A DNA stretch of 64,000 bases. Origin: CAXBMB01 sp052078155 (GTDB lineage Bacteria; Pseudomonadota; Alphaproteobacteria; Kiloniellales; DSM-21159). The stretch covers positions 1,798,001-1,862,000 of the forward strand of contig JBQJBP010000001.1 in the NCBI GenBank assembly GCA_052078155.1. Reading direction: 5' to 3'. The number at the start of each line of letters is the position of its first letter. Within the stretch, counting starts at the first letter, position 1. This document shows, one piece after another, positions 1 through 8,414 of the stretch. The notes under the pieces are model-generated. The model saw only the letters and a list, made by a program, of their open reading frames with translations, had not been told where the DNA came from and did not search any database. Position numbers and translations under genes: made by a program.

Positions 1-377
1 GCCTGTTTGATGACATCAGCGCCTGGTCAGTCGGGGCATCTGTCGGCTTTTCCGGCTTTACCATCGGTGGTTCTTACGCCAACGCCGACATAGAAGGCTT
101 TGGGGCCGGCAACAAGAAACAGATCTTCTACGATGTGGGTCTGCAGTATGGCAGCGGCCCCTGGAAAGCCTCCCTCACCTATGCCCGGGGTGAAAACGAA
201 TTCACCGCAGGTGGCAGTGAAGACAAGCGGGACATGTTCGAGCTGGGAGCGTCCTACAAGCTCTCACCCGGCATCACGGTTGTCGGCTCCGGTCAGTACA
301 TGAAAGAGGAAACAGCCGGTTCAAGTACCGACATCAAGGGCTGGGGCCTGGCTCTGGGGACCAAACTCTCCTTCTGA
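1..377 (+). CDS. Outer-membrane porin, C-terminal part (5' end outside window)
   Basis: The reading frame is open from base 3 to the TGA at 375-377 and gives about 124 residues. It shows alternating polar and hydrophobic stretches typical of amphipathic beta strands (for example VGASVGFSGFTIGGSYA and WGLALGTKLSF) with glycine- and charge-rich loops between them. The protein ends in phenylalanine, the usual last residue of outer-membrane beta-barrel proteins and part of the signal read by the BAM machinery. Known members of this Gram-negative porin family form trimeric channels for small solutes. The substrate cannot be read from this fragment. A strong hairpin follows directly, so this is the last gene of its transcript. 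Confidence 0.8.
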   Translation, partial: LFDDISAWSVGASVGFSGFTIGGSYANADIEGFGAGNKKQIFYDVGLQYGSGPWKASLTYARGENEFTAGGSEDKRDMFELGASYKLSPGITVVGSGQYMKEETAGSSTDIKGWGLALGTKLSF

Positions 378-406
378 TCTTACCTTCCTCTTAGGGATAC
401 AAACAG

Positions 407-454
407 CAGCCATCAGAACCACGCGCAGGTGTGAGTCTGATGGCTGTTTTGTTT
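407..454 (+). terminator. Rho-independent terminator of the porin gene
   Basis: An 11-bp perfect stem (CAGCCATCAGA at 407-417 paired with TCTGATGGCTG at 436-446) is followed by TTTTGTTT. It begins 29 bases after the porin stop codon. Confidence 0.85.
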
Positions 455-1208
455 GCGCAACCGGCGTAACGAAACCGACGTTGCTCAACAGATTAAGCAG
501 TCGAGTCTTCCTTTTTTCGGTCAATTCGCCTGACCTGCGACCAAAACTCTCATTCATTGACTGTCTATCTGGTCTGAATTTTCCGGCGTTTGCAGACCAA
601 ATCTCCTGCGCCAGGGCAGGCCCTTCCCGTCTGGAACCGGTCGTGCCTTCTGGTGGGGGCCCCCATGAATCCGCCAAAAAACGACACAGGCCTGGCAAGG
701 CATACCCCTGTGATGGGGATGGCTGTCTTGGCAGGCCGCGAACATTCACCAGACAGGCCCTGATCCGGGCACTGATCTGTTTCCTTTACCAAATAAACGT
801 TAGGCAAAAGGAAGTTATGGGCAAACGAGAGGAAAAGAACGAGCAAAACTGTCGAAAAATTGCCCTCTATGTCGTGATTTTTTCCTAAAGGAAAGCTCTG
901 ATTTTTCACTCTTTTTCAGACGATTCATCCATCTGATATATTTCGAATTGCCGCAATATGACGGTTTCGGAAAACAAAATTCCCCGGTTTCATCAGCCAA
1001 AAAACTCCGTTACGGCCAAGAAGCGGAACCAGGCAATTCGTTTTCACCCCTCTAAAAACGACATCCCTTTGCTTAATGAAAAATAAAACTGACTCGTAAT
1101 TTACAATTCTATGACTTAGCATTCCCTGGCTCGCGTGGCTGCCCTGCAAGTATTGCATTGCTCACCCGCTGGCCAAACAAACGCAACAACAAGGCGAACG
1201 GGACAAGG
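455..1208. other. Long intergenic region before the ABC transporter
   Basis: No convincing gene is seen; open frames here lack coding character. The part from about 570 to 740 is rich in inverted repeats: TGGTCTG/CAGACCA (570-599), a perfect 12-bp palindrome TGGGGGCCCCCA (654-665) and a long hairpin (689-737). The stretch from about 840 to 1110 is AT-rich and probably carries the promoter of the transporter genes, but I cannot fix a -35/-10 pair. Confidence 0.5.
689..737. other. Candidate structured RNA or DNA element
   Basis: GGCCTGGCAAG (689-699) pairs with CTTGGCAGGCC (727-737) at 10 of 11 positions. Inside it, CCCC (705-708) pairs with GGGG (715-718). No T-run follows on the plus strand, so it is not a standard terminator in that direction. 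It lies about 470 bases before the next start codon. It could be a small RNA, an old terminator or a protein-binding site; I do not recognise a riboswitch class. Confidence 0.35.
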
Positions 1209-2306
1209 ATGGCCGACGGGAACGAACACCACGTTCAATTTACGGAAGTTCAGAAGAGTTACGACGGTGAAACGCTGGTCGTAAAGAACCTCAATCTCGA
1301 TATTGCCAAAGGGGAGTTCGTCACCATGCTGGGGCCGTCTGGTTCCGGCAAGACCACCACCCTGATGATGCTGGCAGGCTTCGAGACGCCGACCCACGGG
1401 AAAATCCTGCTGGAAGGCCGGACATTGAACAATGTGCCGCCTCACAAGCGTGACATCGGCATGGTTTTTCAGAACTACGCCCTTTTTCCTCACATGACAG
1501 TGAGTGAGAACCTCGCGTTTCCTCTTCAAGTCAGGAAGATGGGCAAAGCTGAGGTCGAAACCAAAGTCAAACGGGCGCTGGACATGGTGCAGCTGGGTGA
1601 CTTTGGCAACCGCCGCCCCGGTCAGCTGTCCGGCGGCCAGCAGCAGCGTGTGGCTCTGGCCCGTGCCCTGGTTTTTGAACCCACGCTGATCTTGATGGAT
1701 GAGCCTCTGGGGGCGCTGGATAAGCAGCTGCGCGAACACATGCAGCTGGAAATCAAGCACATCCATGAGTCGCTTGGCGTGACGGTGGTCTATGTGACCC
1801 ACGATCAGTCAGAAGCACTGACCATGTCCAACCGCGTGGCCGTGTTTGAAGACGGCATCATTCAGCAGCTGGCCCCGCCAGATGAGCTGTATGAGCAACC
1901 GCAAAACGCGTTCGTTGCTCAGTTTATCGGCGAAAACAATCAGCTGCACGGAACGGTTCAGGCCGTGTCCGGTTCTGACAGCTGCGAAGTGGCCCTGGAA
2001 GGCGGCGGCGGGATGGTTCGTGCCTTGCCCGTCAACATTGCCGGACAGGGCTCCGCCACAACGCTGTCTTTGCGCCCGGAACGGGTGACCATCAATCCGG
2101 AAAGCGGATCACTGCCCAACATCTTCAACGCCCGCGTTGAAGAACTGATTTACCTGGGCGACCACATTCGGACCCGCTGCTCCATTGCGGGCCACGATAA
2201 CTTTGTGGTGAAGGTCCCGAACTCACAGGGCCATGCTCTGCTACAAGAAGGTGCCGACGTTTCTTTGGGCTGGAGCCTGGAAGACTGTCGTGCCCTCGAT
2301 GCCTGA
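1209..2306 (+). CDS. potA: Polyamine-type ABC transporter ATPase (PotA family)
   Basis: This is the nucleotide-binding subunit of an ABC importer, hydrolysing ATP on the cytoplasmic face to drive uptake by the permeases encoded at 3665-5794. From the start at 1209 (365 residues) the motifs are in order: Walker A GPSGSGKTT (42-50), Q-loop Q88, signature LSGGQQQ (140-146), Walker B LILMDEP (160-166) and switch histidine H198. The C-terminal third, from about residue 230, fits the TOBE domain of the PotA/spermidine-putrescine subfamily. The frame is open from 1158, but the upstream residues look unlike the family, so I chose the ATG at 1209. Gene order (ATPase, binding protein, permease, permease) supports polyamine-type import. 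The exact substrate, putrescine, spermidine or another amine, is inference. Confidence 0.88.
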   Translation: MADGNEHHVQFTEVQKSYDGETLVVKNLNLDIAKGEFVTMLGPSGSGKTTTLMMLAGFETPTHGKILLEGRTLNNVPPHKRDIGMVFQNYALFPHMTVSENLAFPLQVRKMGKAEVETKVKRALDMVQLGDFGNRRPGQLSGGQQQRVALARALVFEPTLILMDEPLGALDKQLREHMQLEIKHIHESLGVTVVYVTHDQSEALTMSNRVAVFEDGIIQQLAPPDELYEQPQNAFVAQFIGENNQLHGTVQAVSGSDSCEVALEGGGGMVRALPVNIAGQGSATTLSLRPERVTINPESGSLPNIFNARVEELIYLGDHIRTRCSIAGHDNFVVKVPNSQGHALLQEGADVSLGWSLEDCRALDA

Positions 2307-2317
2307 GGAGGAACGAG

Positions 2318-2340
2318 GAAAGCTGTGACCCACAGCTTTT
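2318..2340 (+). terminator. Terminator-like hairpin after the ATPase gene
   Basis: AAAGCTGTG (2319-2327) pairs perfectly with CACAGCTTT (2331-2339) around a three-base loop, followed by a short T-run (TTTT including the arm end). It starts 12 bases after the stop codon. It should reduce or end transcription between the ATPase gene and the binding-protein gene. Confidence 0.6.
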
Positions 2341-2464
2341 CAACGTAAACCAATAATGCCTCCGGCAATCCTGGAACTGAGTCCCGGGGTAAAAGGAGGA
2401 AGAACACGAGTAACGTGTCACTCATCTAGCTTTAAGTAAGAAAAATGCTACAGGGAGCTATCTT

Positions 2465-3556
2465 ATGCTGAAAACACTCAAATCCACGACAGCTGCTGCT
2501 GCTCTGCTGGCCGTTGCTGGCATGGCCACGGGCGCTGCAGCCGACGACCTGACAGTTGTCTCCTGGGGCGGTGCTTACACTGCCAGCCAGGTGAAGGCTT
2601 ATCACGAGCCTTACACTGCCAAAACCGGCACAAACATTCTGTCTGAAAACTACTCTGGCGGTCTGGCTGAGGTGAAAGCCCAGGTGGAAGCCGGTAACGT
2701 GACCTGGGATCTGGTCGACGTGGAGCTTTCCGACGCCGTTCGCGGTTGTGACGAAGGCCTGCTGGAAACCATCGACCACTCCATGCTGCCGCCTGCTCCG
2801 GACGGCACACCTGCTGTGGACGACTTCCTGGCTGGTACACTGACCGATTGCGGCATTGGTGAAATCGTCTGGTCCACCATCGTGGCTTATGACGGCAACG
2901 CTTTTGGCGACAACGGCCCCAAAACCCTGAACGACTTCTTCGATGTTAAGAAGTATCCGGGCAAGCGTGGTCTGCGCAAAACCCCGAAAGTGAACCTGGA
3001 ATGGGCTCTGATGGCTGACGGCGTTGCTCCTGGCGACGTTTACGAAACCCTGGCGACACCTGAAGGTGTGGACCGTGCTTTCGCCAAGCTGGACAGCCTG
3101 AAAGGCCACGTTGTGTGGTGGGAAGCTGGCGCTCAGCCTCCGCAGCTGCTGGCTGACGGCGAAGTTGCCATGACCTCTGCCTACAACGGCCGTATCTTCA
3201 ACGCCCAGGTGGCTGAAGGTAAGAACTTCCCCATCGTGTGGGATGGTCAGGTCTGGGATCTGGATCTCTGGGTGATCCCCAAAGGCGCTCCGAACAAGGA
3301 AACCGCCCTGGACTTCATCAAGTTCGCAACGGACACCCAGCGTTTGGCTGATCAGGCCAAATACATCTCCTACGGTCCCGTGCGTCAGTCTTCCAACGCT
3401 CTGGTCAGCACCCATGCTGAAACCGGCGTAGAGATGGCTCCGCACATGCCGACAGCTCCGGAGAACTTCAAGACAGCTCTGCAGAACGATTTCGAGTTCT
3501 GGGCTGACTTCAACGACGAACTGAACGAGCGCTTCAATTCCTGGCTCGCCAAGTAA
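2465..3556 (+). CDS. potD: Periplasmic polyamine-type substrate-binding protein (PotD/PotF family)
   Basis: This 363-residue protein captures the solute in the periplasm and delivers it to the permeases. It begins with a signal peptide (positively charged start, hydrophobic core, cleavage likely after TGAAA near residue 26), and the mature part starts DDLTVVSWGG, a common opening of this solute-binding family. The two-lobe fold is suggested by its length and by conserved segments such as YNGRIFNAQ and DLDLWVIPKGAPN. A ribosome site (GGGAG) precedes the ATG by eight bases. Terminator-like hairpins stand on both sides, so this gene can be expressed at a higher level than its partners, as is usual for periplasmic binding proteins. 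The ligand is inferred from family and neighbours only. Confidence 0.87.
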   Translation: MLKTLKSTTAAAALLAVAGMATGAAADDLTVVSWGGAYTASQVKAYHEPYTAKTGTNILSENYSGGLAEVKAQVEAGNVTWDLVDVELSDAVRGCDEGLLETIDHSMLPPAPDGTPAVDDFLAGTLTDCGIGEIVWSTIVAYDGNAFGDNGPKTLNDFFDVKKYPGKRGLRKTPKVNLEWALMADGVAPGDVYETLATPEGVDRAFAKLDSLKGHVVWWEAGAQPPQLLADGEVAMTSAYNGRIFNAQVAEGKNFPIVWDGQVWDLDLWVIPKGAPNKETALDFIKFATDTQRLADQAKYISYGPVRQSSNALVSTHAETGVEMAPHMPTAPENFKTALQNDFEFWADFNDELNERFNSWLAK

Positions 3557-3570
3557 CGTCTAAAGGTGAA

Positions 3571-3612
3571 GAGGGGGCTTTTCACAGCGAGAAGCCCCCT
3601 CGCCTCTTTTTA
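3571..3612 (+). terminator. Terminator between binding-protein and permease genes
   Basis: GAGGGGGCTT (3571-3580) pairs with AAGCCCCCTC (3592-3601); the sequence then runs GCC TCTTTTT. Partial read-through would give much binding protein and little permease. Confidence 0.8.
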
Positions 3613-3664
3613 AGTTCAATACTTATTCGCCCCTTCACCCGATCCAAGTACGGGACAAGCGCGC

Positions 3665-4936
3665 ATGGCCTCCGTGGCTGATACCCTCACGACACCAGAA
3701 GCCTTGACCACAGCCGATGGTCAACCGCTCAAGCAGGCACTGGCCCGCGCCGAACGGCATCGCCGTCTCCGCGCCATCGGCCTCGTAGCCCCTCTCTTTA
3801 TCTTCCTGTCGATCACCTTCCTCTACCCGATCGGCCTGATGCTGTGGCGGTCAATCGACAACCCGGTGATTGCAGACAATCTGCCCAACACCGTGGTAGC
3901 GCTGCAGGAATGGGATGGTACGGGGTTGCCCGATGAAGCAGCCTACGCTGCTCTGGCCATGGACCTGGCGCACGCCAAGAAAGAAAAAACTGTTGGCCGG
4001 GTGGCAACGCGTCTGAATTTTGAAACATCTGGCCTGCGCTCTGTGATCACCAGAACGGCCCGTAAAGCTGCCAAGATGAAGGCCGGGCCCTACAAGGAAC
4101 AGATCATCAAGGCCAACAAGATCTGGGGAACCACGAAACCCTGGTCGACCATCAAACGCCTGGGCAACCGCCTGACCCACACTCAGTATCTGGCCGCAGT
4201 TGACCTGCGCACCAATGAAGCCGGAGAGATTGTCAGCCAGCCCGAAGATCGACAGATCTACATCAGCCTGTTCGAGCGGACCCTCTGGATGTCCGTGGTG
4301 GTGACAATTGCCTGCCTGTTGCTGGGCTATCCCATCGCCTACCTGCTGTCGACCCTGCCGGTTCGCCTGTCCAACCTCTTTATGATCATGGTGCTGCTGC
4401 CCTTCTGGACCTCCTTGCTGGTGCGCACAACCTCCTGGATTGTGCTGCTGCAAACCCAGGGGGTGGTAAACGACATCCTGGTCTTCTTGGGCATCGTCGA
4501 TGACGCAGGGCGCATTCAGTTGATATTCAACGCGGAAGGCACGGTCATTGCGATGACACAGATCCTTCTGCCCTTCATGGTCCTGCCGCTTTACAGCGTG
4601 ATGAAGACCATCTCGCCCAACTACATGCGGGCCGCCCAGTCTCTCGGTGCCCACCGCTTCATCGCTTTCTGGCGGGTCTACGCCCCCAACACCCTGCCGG
4701 GTGTCGGCGCGGGCTGCCTGCTGGTCTTCATTCTGGCCATTGGTTACTACATCACCCCGGCCCTGGTCGGCGGCGAAGACGGCCAGATGATTTCCAACCT
4801 CATTGCCTTCCACATGCAAAAGTCCCTCAACTGGGGATTGGCTGCAGCGCTTGGCGGCATCCTGCTCGCAGGTGTGCTGGCCCTCTACTGGCTCTACAGC
4901 AAGCTGGTTGGCATCGAAAACCTCAAGCTGGGATAA
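3665..4936 (+). CDS. potB: Polyamine-type ABC transporter permease with large periplasmic insert (PotB family)
   Basis: This 423-residue inner-membrane subunit forms half of the translocation channel. The first membrane segment lies near residues 37-60. A hydrophilic insert of about 130 residues (roughly 66-198) separates it from the next segment, which starts near residue 204 (RTLWMSVVVTIACLLLG). The canonical binding-protein-dependent permease domain follows, with the coupling loop for the ATPase near residues 320-345 (YMRAAQSLGAHRF). The length is about 140 residues more than E. coli PotB because of the insert; a similar long form is known in alphaproteobacterial transporters. The stop is six bases before the next permease gene, so the two are cotranscribed. 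The start at 3665 has only a weak ribosome site. Confidence 0.85.
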   Translation: MASVADTLTTPEALTTADGQPLKQALARAERHRRLRAIGLVAPLFIFLSITFLYPIGLMLWRSIDNPVIADNLPNTVVALQEWDGTGLPDEAAYAALAMDLAHAKKEKTVGRVATRLNFETSGLRSVITRTARKAAKMKAGPYKEQIIKANKIWGTTKPWSTIKRLGNRLTHTQYLAAVDLRTNEAGEIVSQPEDRQIYISLFERTLWMSVVVTIACLLLGYPIAYLLSTLPVRLSNLFMIMVLLPFWTSLLVRTTSWIVLLQTQGVVNDILVFLGIVDDAGRIQLIFNAEGTVIAMTQILLPFMVLPLYSVMKTISPNYMRAAQSLGAHRFIAFWRVYAPNTLPGVGAGCLLVFILAIGYYITPALVGGEDGQMISNLIAFHMQKSLNWGLAAALGGILLAGVLALYWLYSKLVGIENLKLG

Positions 4937-4942
4937 ACGACG

Positions 4943-5794
4943 ATGGCACTTCCAAGCTACGCCGGACCGGCTGAAAGGATCTGGCACTACGCATTCATCA
5001 TCATCTGCGCATCAGTCTTTATCTTCCTGATGGCGCCGATCCTGGTGATCATTCCTCTCAGCTTCAATGCTGAGCCCTACTTCACCTTTACCCCGGGCAT
5101 GCTGTCCTTTGATCCAGAGGCCTTTTCGCTGCGCTGGTATGATGACTTCCTGTCCAATGAAAGATGGCGGGAGTCCATCCTGAACTCCCTGCTGGTGGCT
5201 GTCTGTTCGACCCTGCTGGCCACGACCCTTGGGACCATGGCGGCTCTGGGTCTAGCCCGGCCGGAAATGCCTTTCCGCTCTTTCATCATGGGGTTGCTGA
5301 TCTCTCCGATGATCGTGCCCCTGATCATCACCGCAGCTGGCATCTACTTCTTCTATGCTTCTGTCGGTCTGACGGGGTCCTTCCTGGGCATCATCCTGGC
5401 TCACACGGCTCTGGGAACGCCTTTCGTGGTGATCACTGTGACGGCCACCATGATCGGCTTCGACCACTCCCTGACGCGGGCCGGTCTGATGCTGGGCGGC
5501 TCACCAACCACGGTCTTCTTCAAGATCATCATGCCTCTGATCACACCAGGCATGATCTCCGGCGCTCTCTTTGCCTTCGTCACATCATTTGACGAAGTGG
5601 TGGTGGTGCTCTTTGTGGCATCGGTTGAACAGCAAACCATTCCGCGCCAGATGTGGGCCGGTATCCGCGAGGAAATCAGCCCGACAATCCTGGCCGTGGC
5701 CACGCTGCTGATTGCTTTCTCCGTGGTTCTGATGACCGTCATCGAACTGCTGCGCCGTCGCTCTGAAAAGATGCGGGGCATGTCACCGGGCTGA
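4943..5794 (+). CDS. potC: Polyamine-type ABC transporter permease (PotC family)
   Basis: This 283-residue inner-membrane protein is the second channel subunit and pairs with the product of 3665-4936. It has about six hydrophobic segments, the first near residues 17-40 (FIIICASVFIFLMAPILVI). The permease coupling loop is visible in the second half (SLTRAGLMLGGSPTTVFFK), where the EAA-type motif contacts the ATPase. The segment FVTSFDEVVVVLF is typical of PotC-like subunits. The gene follows the first permease by six bases and is closed by a strong terminator at 5866-5900, so it ends the transporter operon. Length matches the family. Confidence 0.87.
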   Translation: MALPSYAGPAERIWHYAFIIICASVFIFLMAPILVIIPLSFNAEPYFTFTPGMLSFDPEAFSLRWYDDFLSNERWRESILNSLLVAVCSTLLATTLGTMAALGLARPEMPFRSFIMGLLISPMIVPLIITAAGIYFFYASVGLTGSFLGIILAHTALGTPFVVITVTATMIGFDHSLTRAGLMLGGSPTTVFFKIIMPLITPGMISGALFAFVTSFDEVVVVLFVASVEQQTIPRQMWAGIREEISPTILAVATLLIAFSVVLMTVIELLRRRSEKMRGMSPG

Positions 5795-5865
5795 TCACAA
5801 CTCCCGAGGCAGCATGGCAGGGTCCAACACCCAGCCAACAAGAAAACGTTAGAAACGATTTCACC

Positions 5866-5905
5866 AAAAAAGGACCGGTCATTGCGATCGGTCCTTTTTT
5901 CTTGC
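5866..5905 (+). terminator. Terminator of the ABC transporter operon
   Basis: AAAAAAGGACCG (5866-5877) pairs with CGGTCCTTTTTT (5889-5900). The stem itself ends in the T-run; it can work in either direction. Confidence 0.85.
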
Positions 5906-6047
5906 TACTTGATATTGCCCGCCTCTAATTAAGAACGATTATCAATCTCACACACTGGACAAACGCCCCCAGCCCCCCTATCTTAATAGGGCAAAGGGAG
6001 TCGTCTGCTCCGTCCTTTCCGGGCAGACCAAAGCTGGAAACAAAACC

Positions 6048-6593
6048 ATGTACCGCGACAACAGTTTGATGCCCAGTGAAGCCGTCCGACTGCTGGCCCT
6101 TGGCCTGCTTGGAAACGGCGCGCTGCACTATGCCGTCCTAGCCAGTGAAGTCAGGCATTTCACCGGTCGCATGGTGGGCCCCTCTTTGGAACTGGTCGCG
6201 CAGCCTCTTGAACTGCTGCGGCTGGAAGGGCTGATCGAACCGGTTGATGCCGGTGTGCCTGCCGACGAAGCAGAAATGCAGATCACCGACAGCGGTCGTG
6301 AAGAACTGACCAAACTGCTGTCGGCGAACCTGCGGCCTCAGGTCAATGACCTCAGCAAGCTGATCGTGGCCTTGAAAGTGCGTTTCCTGCATCTGCTGGA
6401 CGGCAAGGCCCAGCGCCTGCAGCTGGAGATGCTGGTGGATGTCTTTGAGCAGGAACTGGCCCGACTGACAGACCTGCGTGGTCACCACGCCGATGAACCG
6501 GGTGCTCTGGTCGACTGGCTGGAATTTGAAATCGGCCAGACCAACCGCCGTCTGGACTGGTTCGGCGCTCAGTTGAAAAAACTGAGCGACTGA
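6048..6593 (+). CDS. PadR-like winged-helix regulator
   Basis: This protein of 181 residues has the layout of a PadR-type transcription factor. An N-terminal helical region of about 75 residues (SEAVRLLALGLL, then a wing-like segment with PLELLRLEGLIEP and MQITDSGREEL) resembles their winged helix. A helical C-terminal half (DLSKLIVALKVRFLHLLD, then LEMLVDVFEQELARL) resembles the dimerising domain with antiparallel helices. PadR proteins repress nearby genes and respond to small molecules or stress. The target here is unknown. The divergently placed dehydrogenase downstream and the ABC transporter upstream, which is closed by a terminator, are the nearest candidates. GGAAA lies seven bases before the ATG. 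Confidence 0.6.
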   Translation: MYRDNSLMPSEAVRLLALGLLGNGALHYAVLASEVRHFTGRMVGPSLELVAQPLELLRLEGLIEPVDAGVPADEAEMQITDSGREELTKLLSANLRPQVNDLSKLIVALKVRFLHLLDGKAQRLQLEMLVDVFEQELARLTDLRGHHADEPGALVDWLEFEIGQTNRRLDWFGAQLKKLSD

Positions 6594-6734
6594 CAGGTTT
6601 CTCCTGCCTCTGCAGTCTCTTGCTCGCAACAATGCGGGGCTTCCCAAAACACAACGGGATAAGGCCTAAAGGCCCAGACCTTCAGGTGAGATCACCGGGG
6701 GCGCTGGTTGTTGCTATCTTCAGCCGATCACTCT

Positions 6735-7472
6735 CTAGAACAGATGCTGACCGCCGGTCACAAAGACTTCGGTTCCGGTCACATAGCTGAAGTCAGGGCT
6801 GCAGAGCTGAAAAACCGCGCCGGCCACTTCCTCCGGACTGCCCATCCGCTGCATCGGGATCCGCGGAATCAGGGCTTCATACTCTGGCCCGATCATGGCC
6901 GTTTCAATCTCTCCCGGGGCTACGGCGTTCACCCGCACACCCAGATCGGCAAACTCGACAGCCATTTCCCGGGTCAGGGCCGACAAAGCCGCTTTTGAGG
7001 TGGAATAGGCAGACCCGGCAAAGGGATGAATGGAGTGCCCGGCAATGGAGGTAATGTTCACCACCGCCCCCTTGCCTTTACGCAGAGGAATGGCAAAGCC
7101 CCTGGCCAGGGCCAGCGGAGCAAAGAAATTCAGCTCAAAGACCTCACGCCAACCGGCAATGTCCCCATTCAGACACCCCAGGCGTTCTTTGTAAGAGGTT
7201 TTGGGAGAGACAGCTGCATTGTTGACCAAGGCATGAATGGGTTCATCGCCCAGGATTTCATTGGCTTCACCGATGAAGCGGCTGATGTCCTCCGGATCCC
7301 CCAGATCAACCTTGATGTGATGGGCCCAGTTGCGATCCCGGCGGCACTCAGCCGGGGGGGCTTCGCGGGAACAGGTAATGATGCGCCAGCCCTCTTTGGT
7401 GAAGCGCTGTACAGTGGCGTGGCCAATCCCTCGGCTGGCGCCGGTCAGCACCACAGTTCTAACATCCGTCAT
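6735..7472 (-). CDS. Short-chain dehydrogenase/reductase (FabG-like)
   Basis: This is a classical NAD(P)-dependent oxidoreductase of 245 residues. It has the cofactor-binding motif TGASRGIG (10-17), the NNAA motif (84-87) and the catalytic triad Ser142, Tyr156 and Lys160 (SAYSTSK). The C-terminal VTGTEVFVTGGQHLF is the family's usual ending, although the typical last residues around GG differ slightly. The substrate cannot be deduced. I placed the start at the ATG 7472; an in-frame TTG at 7487 would add five residues. It faces the PadR-like gene tail to tail and is not clearly in an operon. Confidence 0.82.
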   Translation of the reverse strand: MTDVRTVVLTGASRGIGHATVQRFTKEGWRIITCSREAPPAECRRDRNWAHHIKVDLGDPEDISRFIGEANEILGDEPIHALVNNAAVSPKTSYKERLGCLNGDIAGWREVFELNFFAPLALARGFAIPLRKGKGAVVNITSIAGHSIHPFAGSAYSTSKAALSALTREMAVEFADLGVRVNAVAPGEIETAMIGPEYEALIPRIPMQRMGSPEEVAGAVFQLCSPDFSYVTGTEVFVTGGQHLF

Positions 7473-7771
7473 AGAAACCCGTTCCAATCCCTGAAGCCTG
7501 TTACAGACTTATCTCCGAGGTGATCATAAAGCGCTGACACCGTCTGAACAAAGGCGGAAACACAGAAGTTGCTGCCTTTGTTCAGACCGGAGCAGGTCGG
7601 TTTAACATCGACCCTGCTACAGGCAAGCAATAAGCCCCCTTATCAGGCCGAAATGGCGAAGAGGGGGTGACCCAAACTGTCATTGATATCCCGGTTCGCC
7701 GTCCGCCTGAAGGCGCACCACACTCCGTCTTTGTCCGAGTGTTCTCACCAGTGCGATGAATGGCCAGCGCG

Positions 7772-8149
7772 TTAAATGACCTGCGGCCTTACCTGCACGA
7801 TCCGGAAGGTGTGCTCATCCCCATCGGATTCAACAAGGGACAGATACTCGCCGGTCTGAAAGACGTGGCTGGAGAAGTGAAAACCGGCTTCATCTTCGTC
7901 CGGATCCCCTTCCACATCATAGTGAAAGAGCCAATGTCCGCCCCGGTTGCGCACAAGATGTCCTTTTTCATCTTCTTCGCCCCGCCAGAAACGGCGCACA
8001 GTGCAGGCCTTTTTGTGGTTACGCCAGACGTCCAGATCGATGTGCCCGTCTGCGGTCAGCGGGGCAATCAGCTCATAGCCATAATCTGAACTGCCCTGCG
8101 GGTGAGCCTGGCTGCGGGCCAATTCCATGCGGATAAACATCAAACTCAT
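7772..8149 (-). CDS. Conserved hypothetical protein, 125 residues, acidic and aromatic-rich
   Basis: I do not recognise a named family, but the style is that of small conserved alphaproteobacterial proteins. The sequence is rich in aspartate, glutamate, histidine, tryptophan and phenylalanine (HLVRNRGGHWLFHYD, GFHFSSHVFQTGEYLSL). It has no signal peptide or membrane segment, so it is probably a cytosolic beta-rich protein. A good ribosome site (AGGT) is seven bases before the ATG at 8149. It stands alone, with gaps of about 260-300 bases on each side. Several histidines and aspartates could bind metal, but that is only a guess. Confidence 0.6.
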   Translation of the reverse strand: MSLMFIRMELARSQAHPQGSSDYGYELIAPLTADGHIDLDVWRNHKKACTVRRFWRGEEDEKGHLVRNRGGHWLFHYDVEGDPDEDEAGFHFSSHVFQTGEYLSLVESDGDEHTFRIVQVRPQVI

Positions 8150-8414
8150 AATTGTACCTCATGTATTCCGGGCTCCCGGGTGGGAGCAGCGGCAGGTGTC
8201 AAAAGGACCTGGCGTCTAATCGGGTTAAGCGAACGCTCGGCGAAACAACACGTGAAGCGAAAAGCGTTTTCACTGTGGCAGAGGATGCGCCCCGGTTTGA
8301 GTGCAAGCACAACGCGCTTCCAGGCAAACCGGCCCCTTTCCAGATTCTTCATCCAAAAAAGGACGACAGCGAATACCAAAACCCCAGACGGGCCTTCTCA
8401 GGGAGCTGTCAGAC

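Noticed and set aside
481..888. Open frames of 135 residues and others between the porin gene and the ATPase gene
   Set aside because: They overlap on both strands, have no family features or ribosome sites, and lie over hairpins; taken as non-coding.
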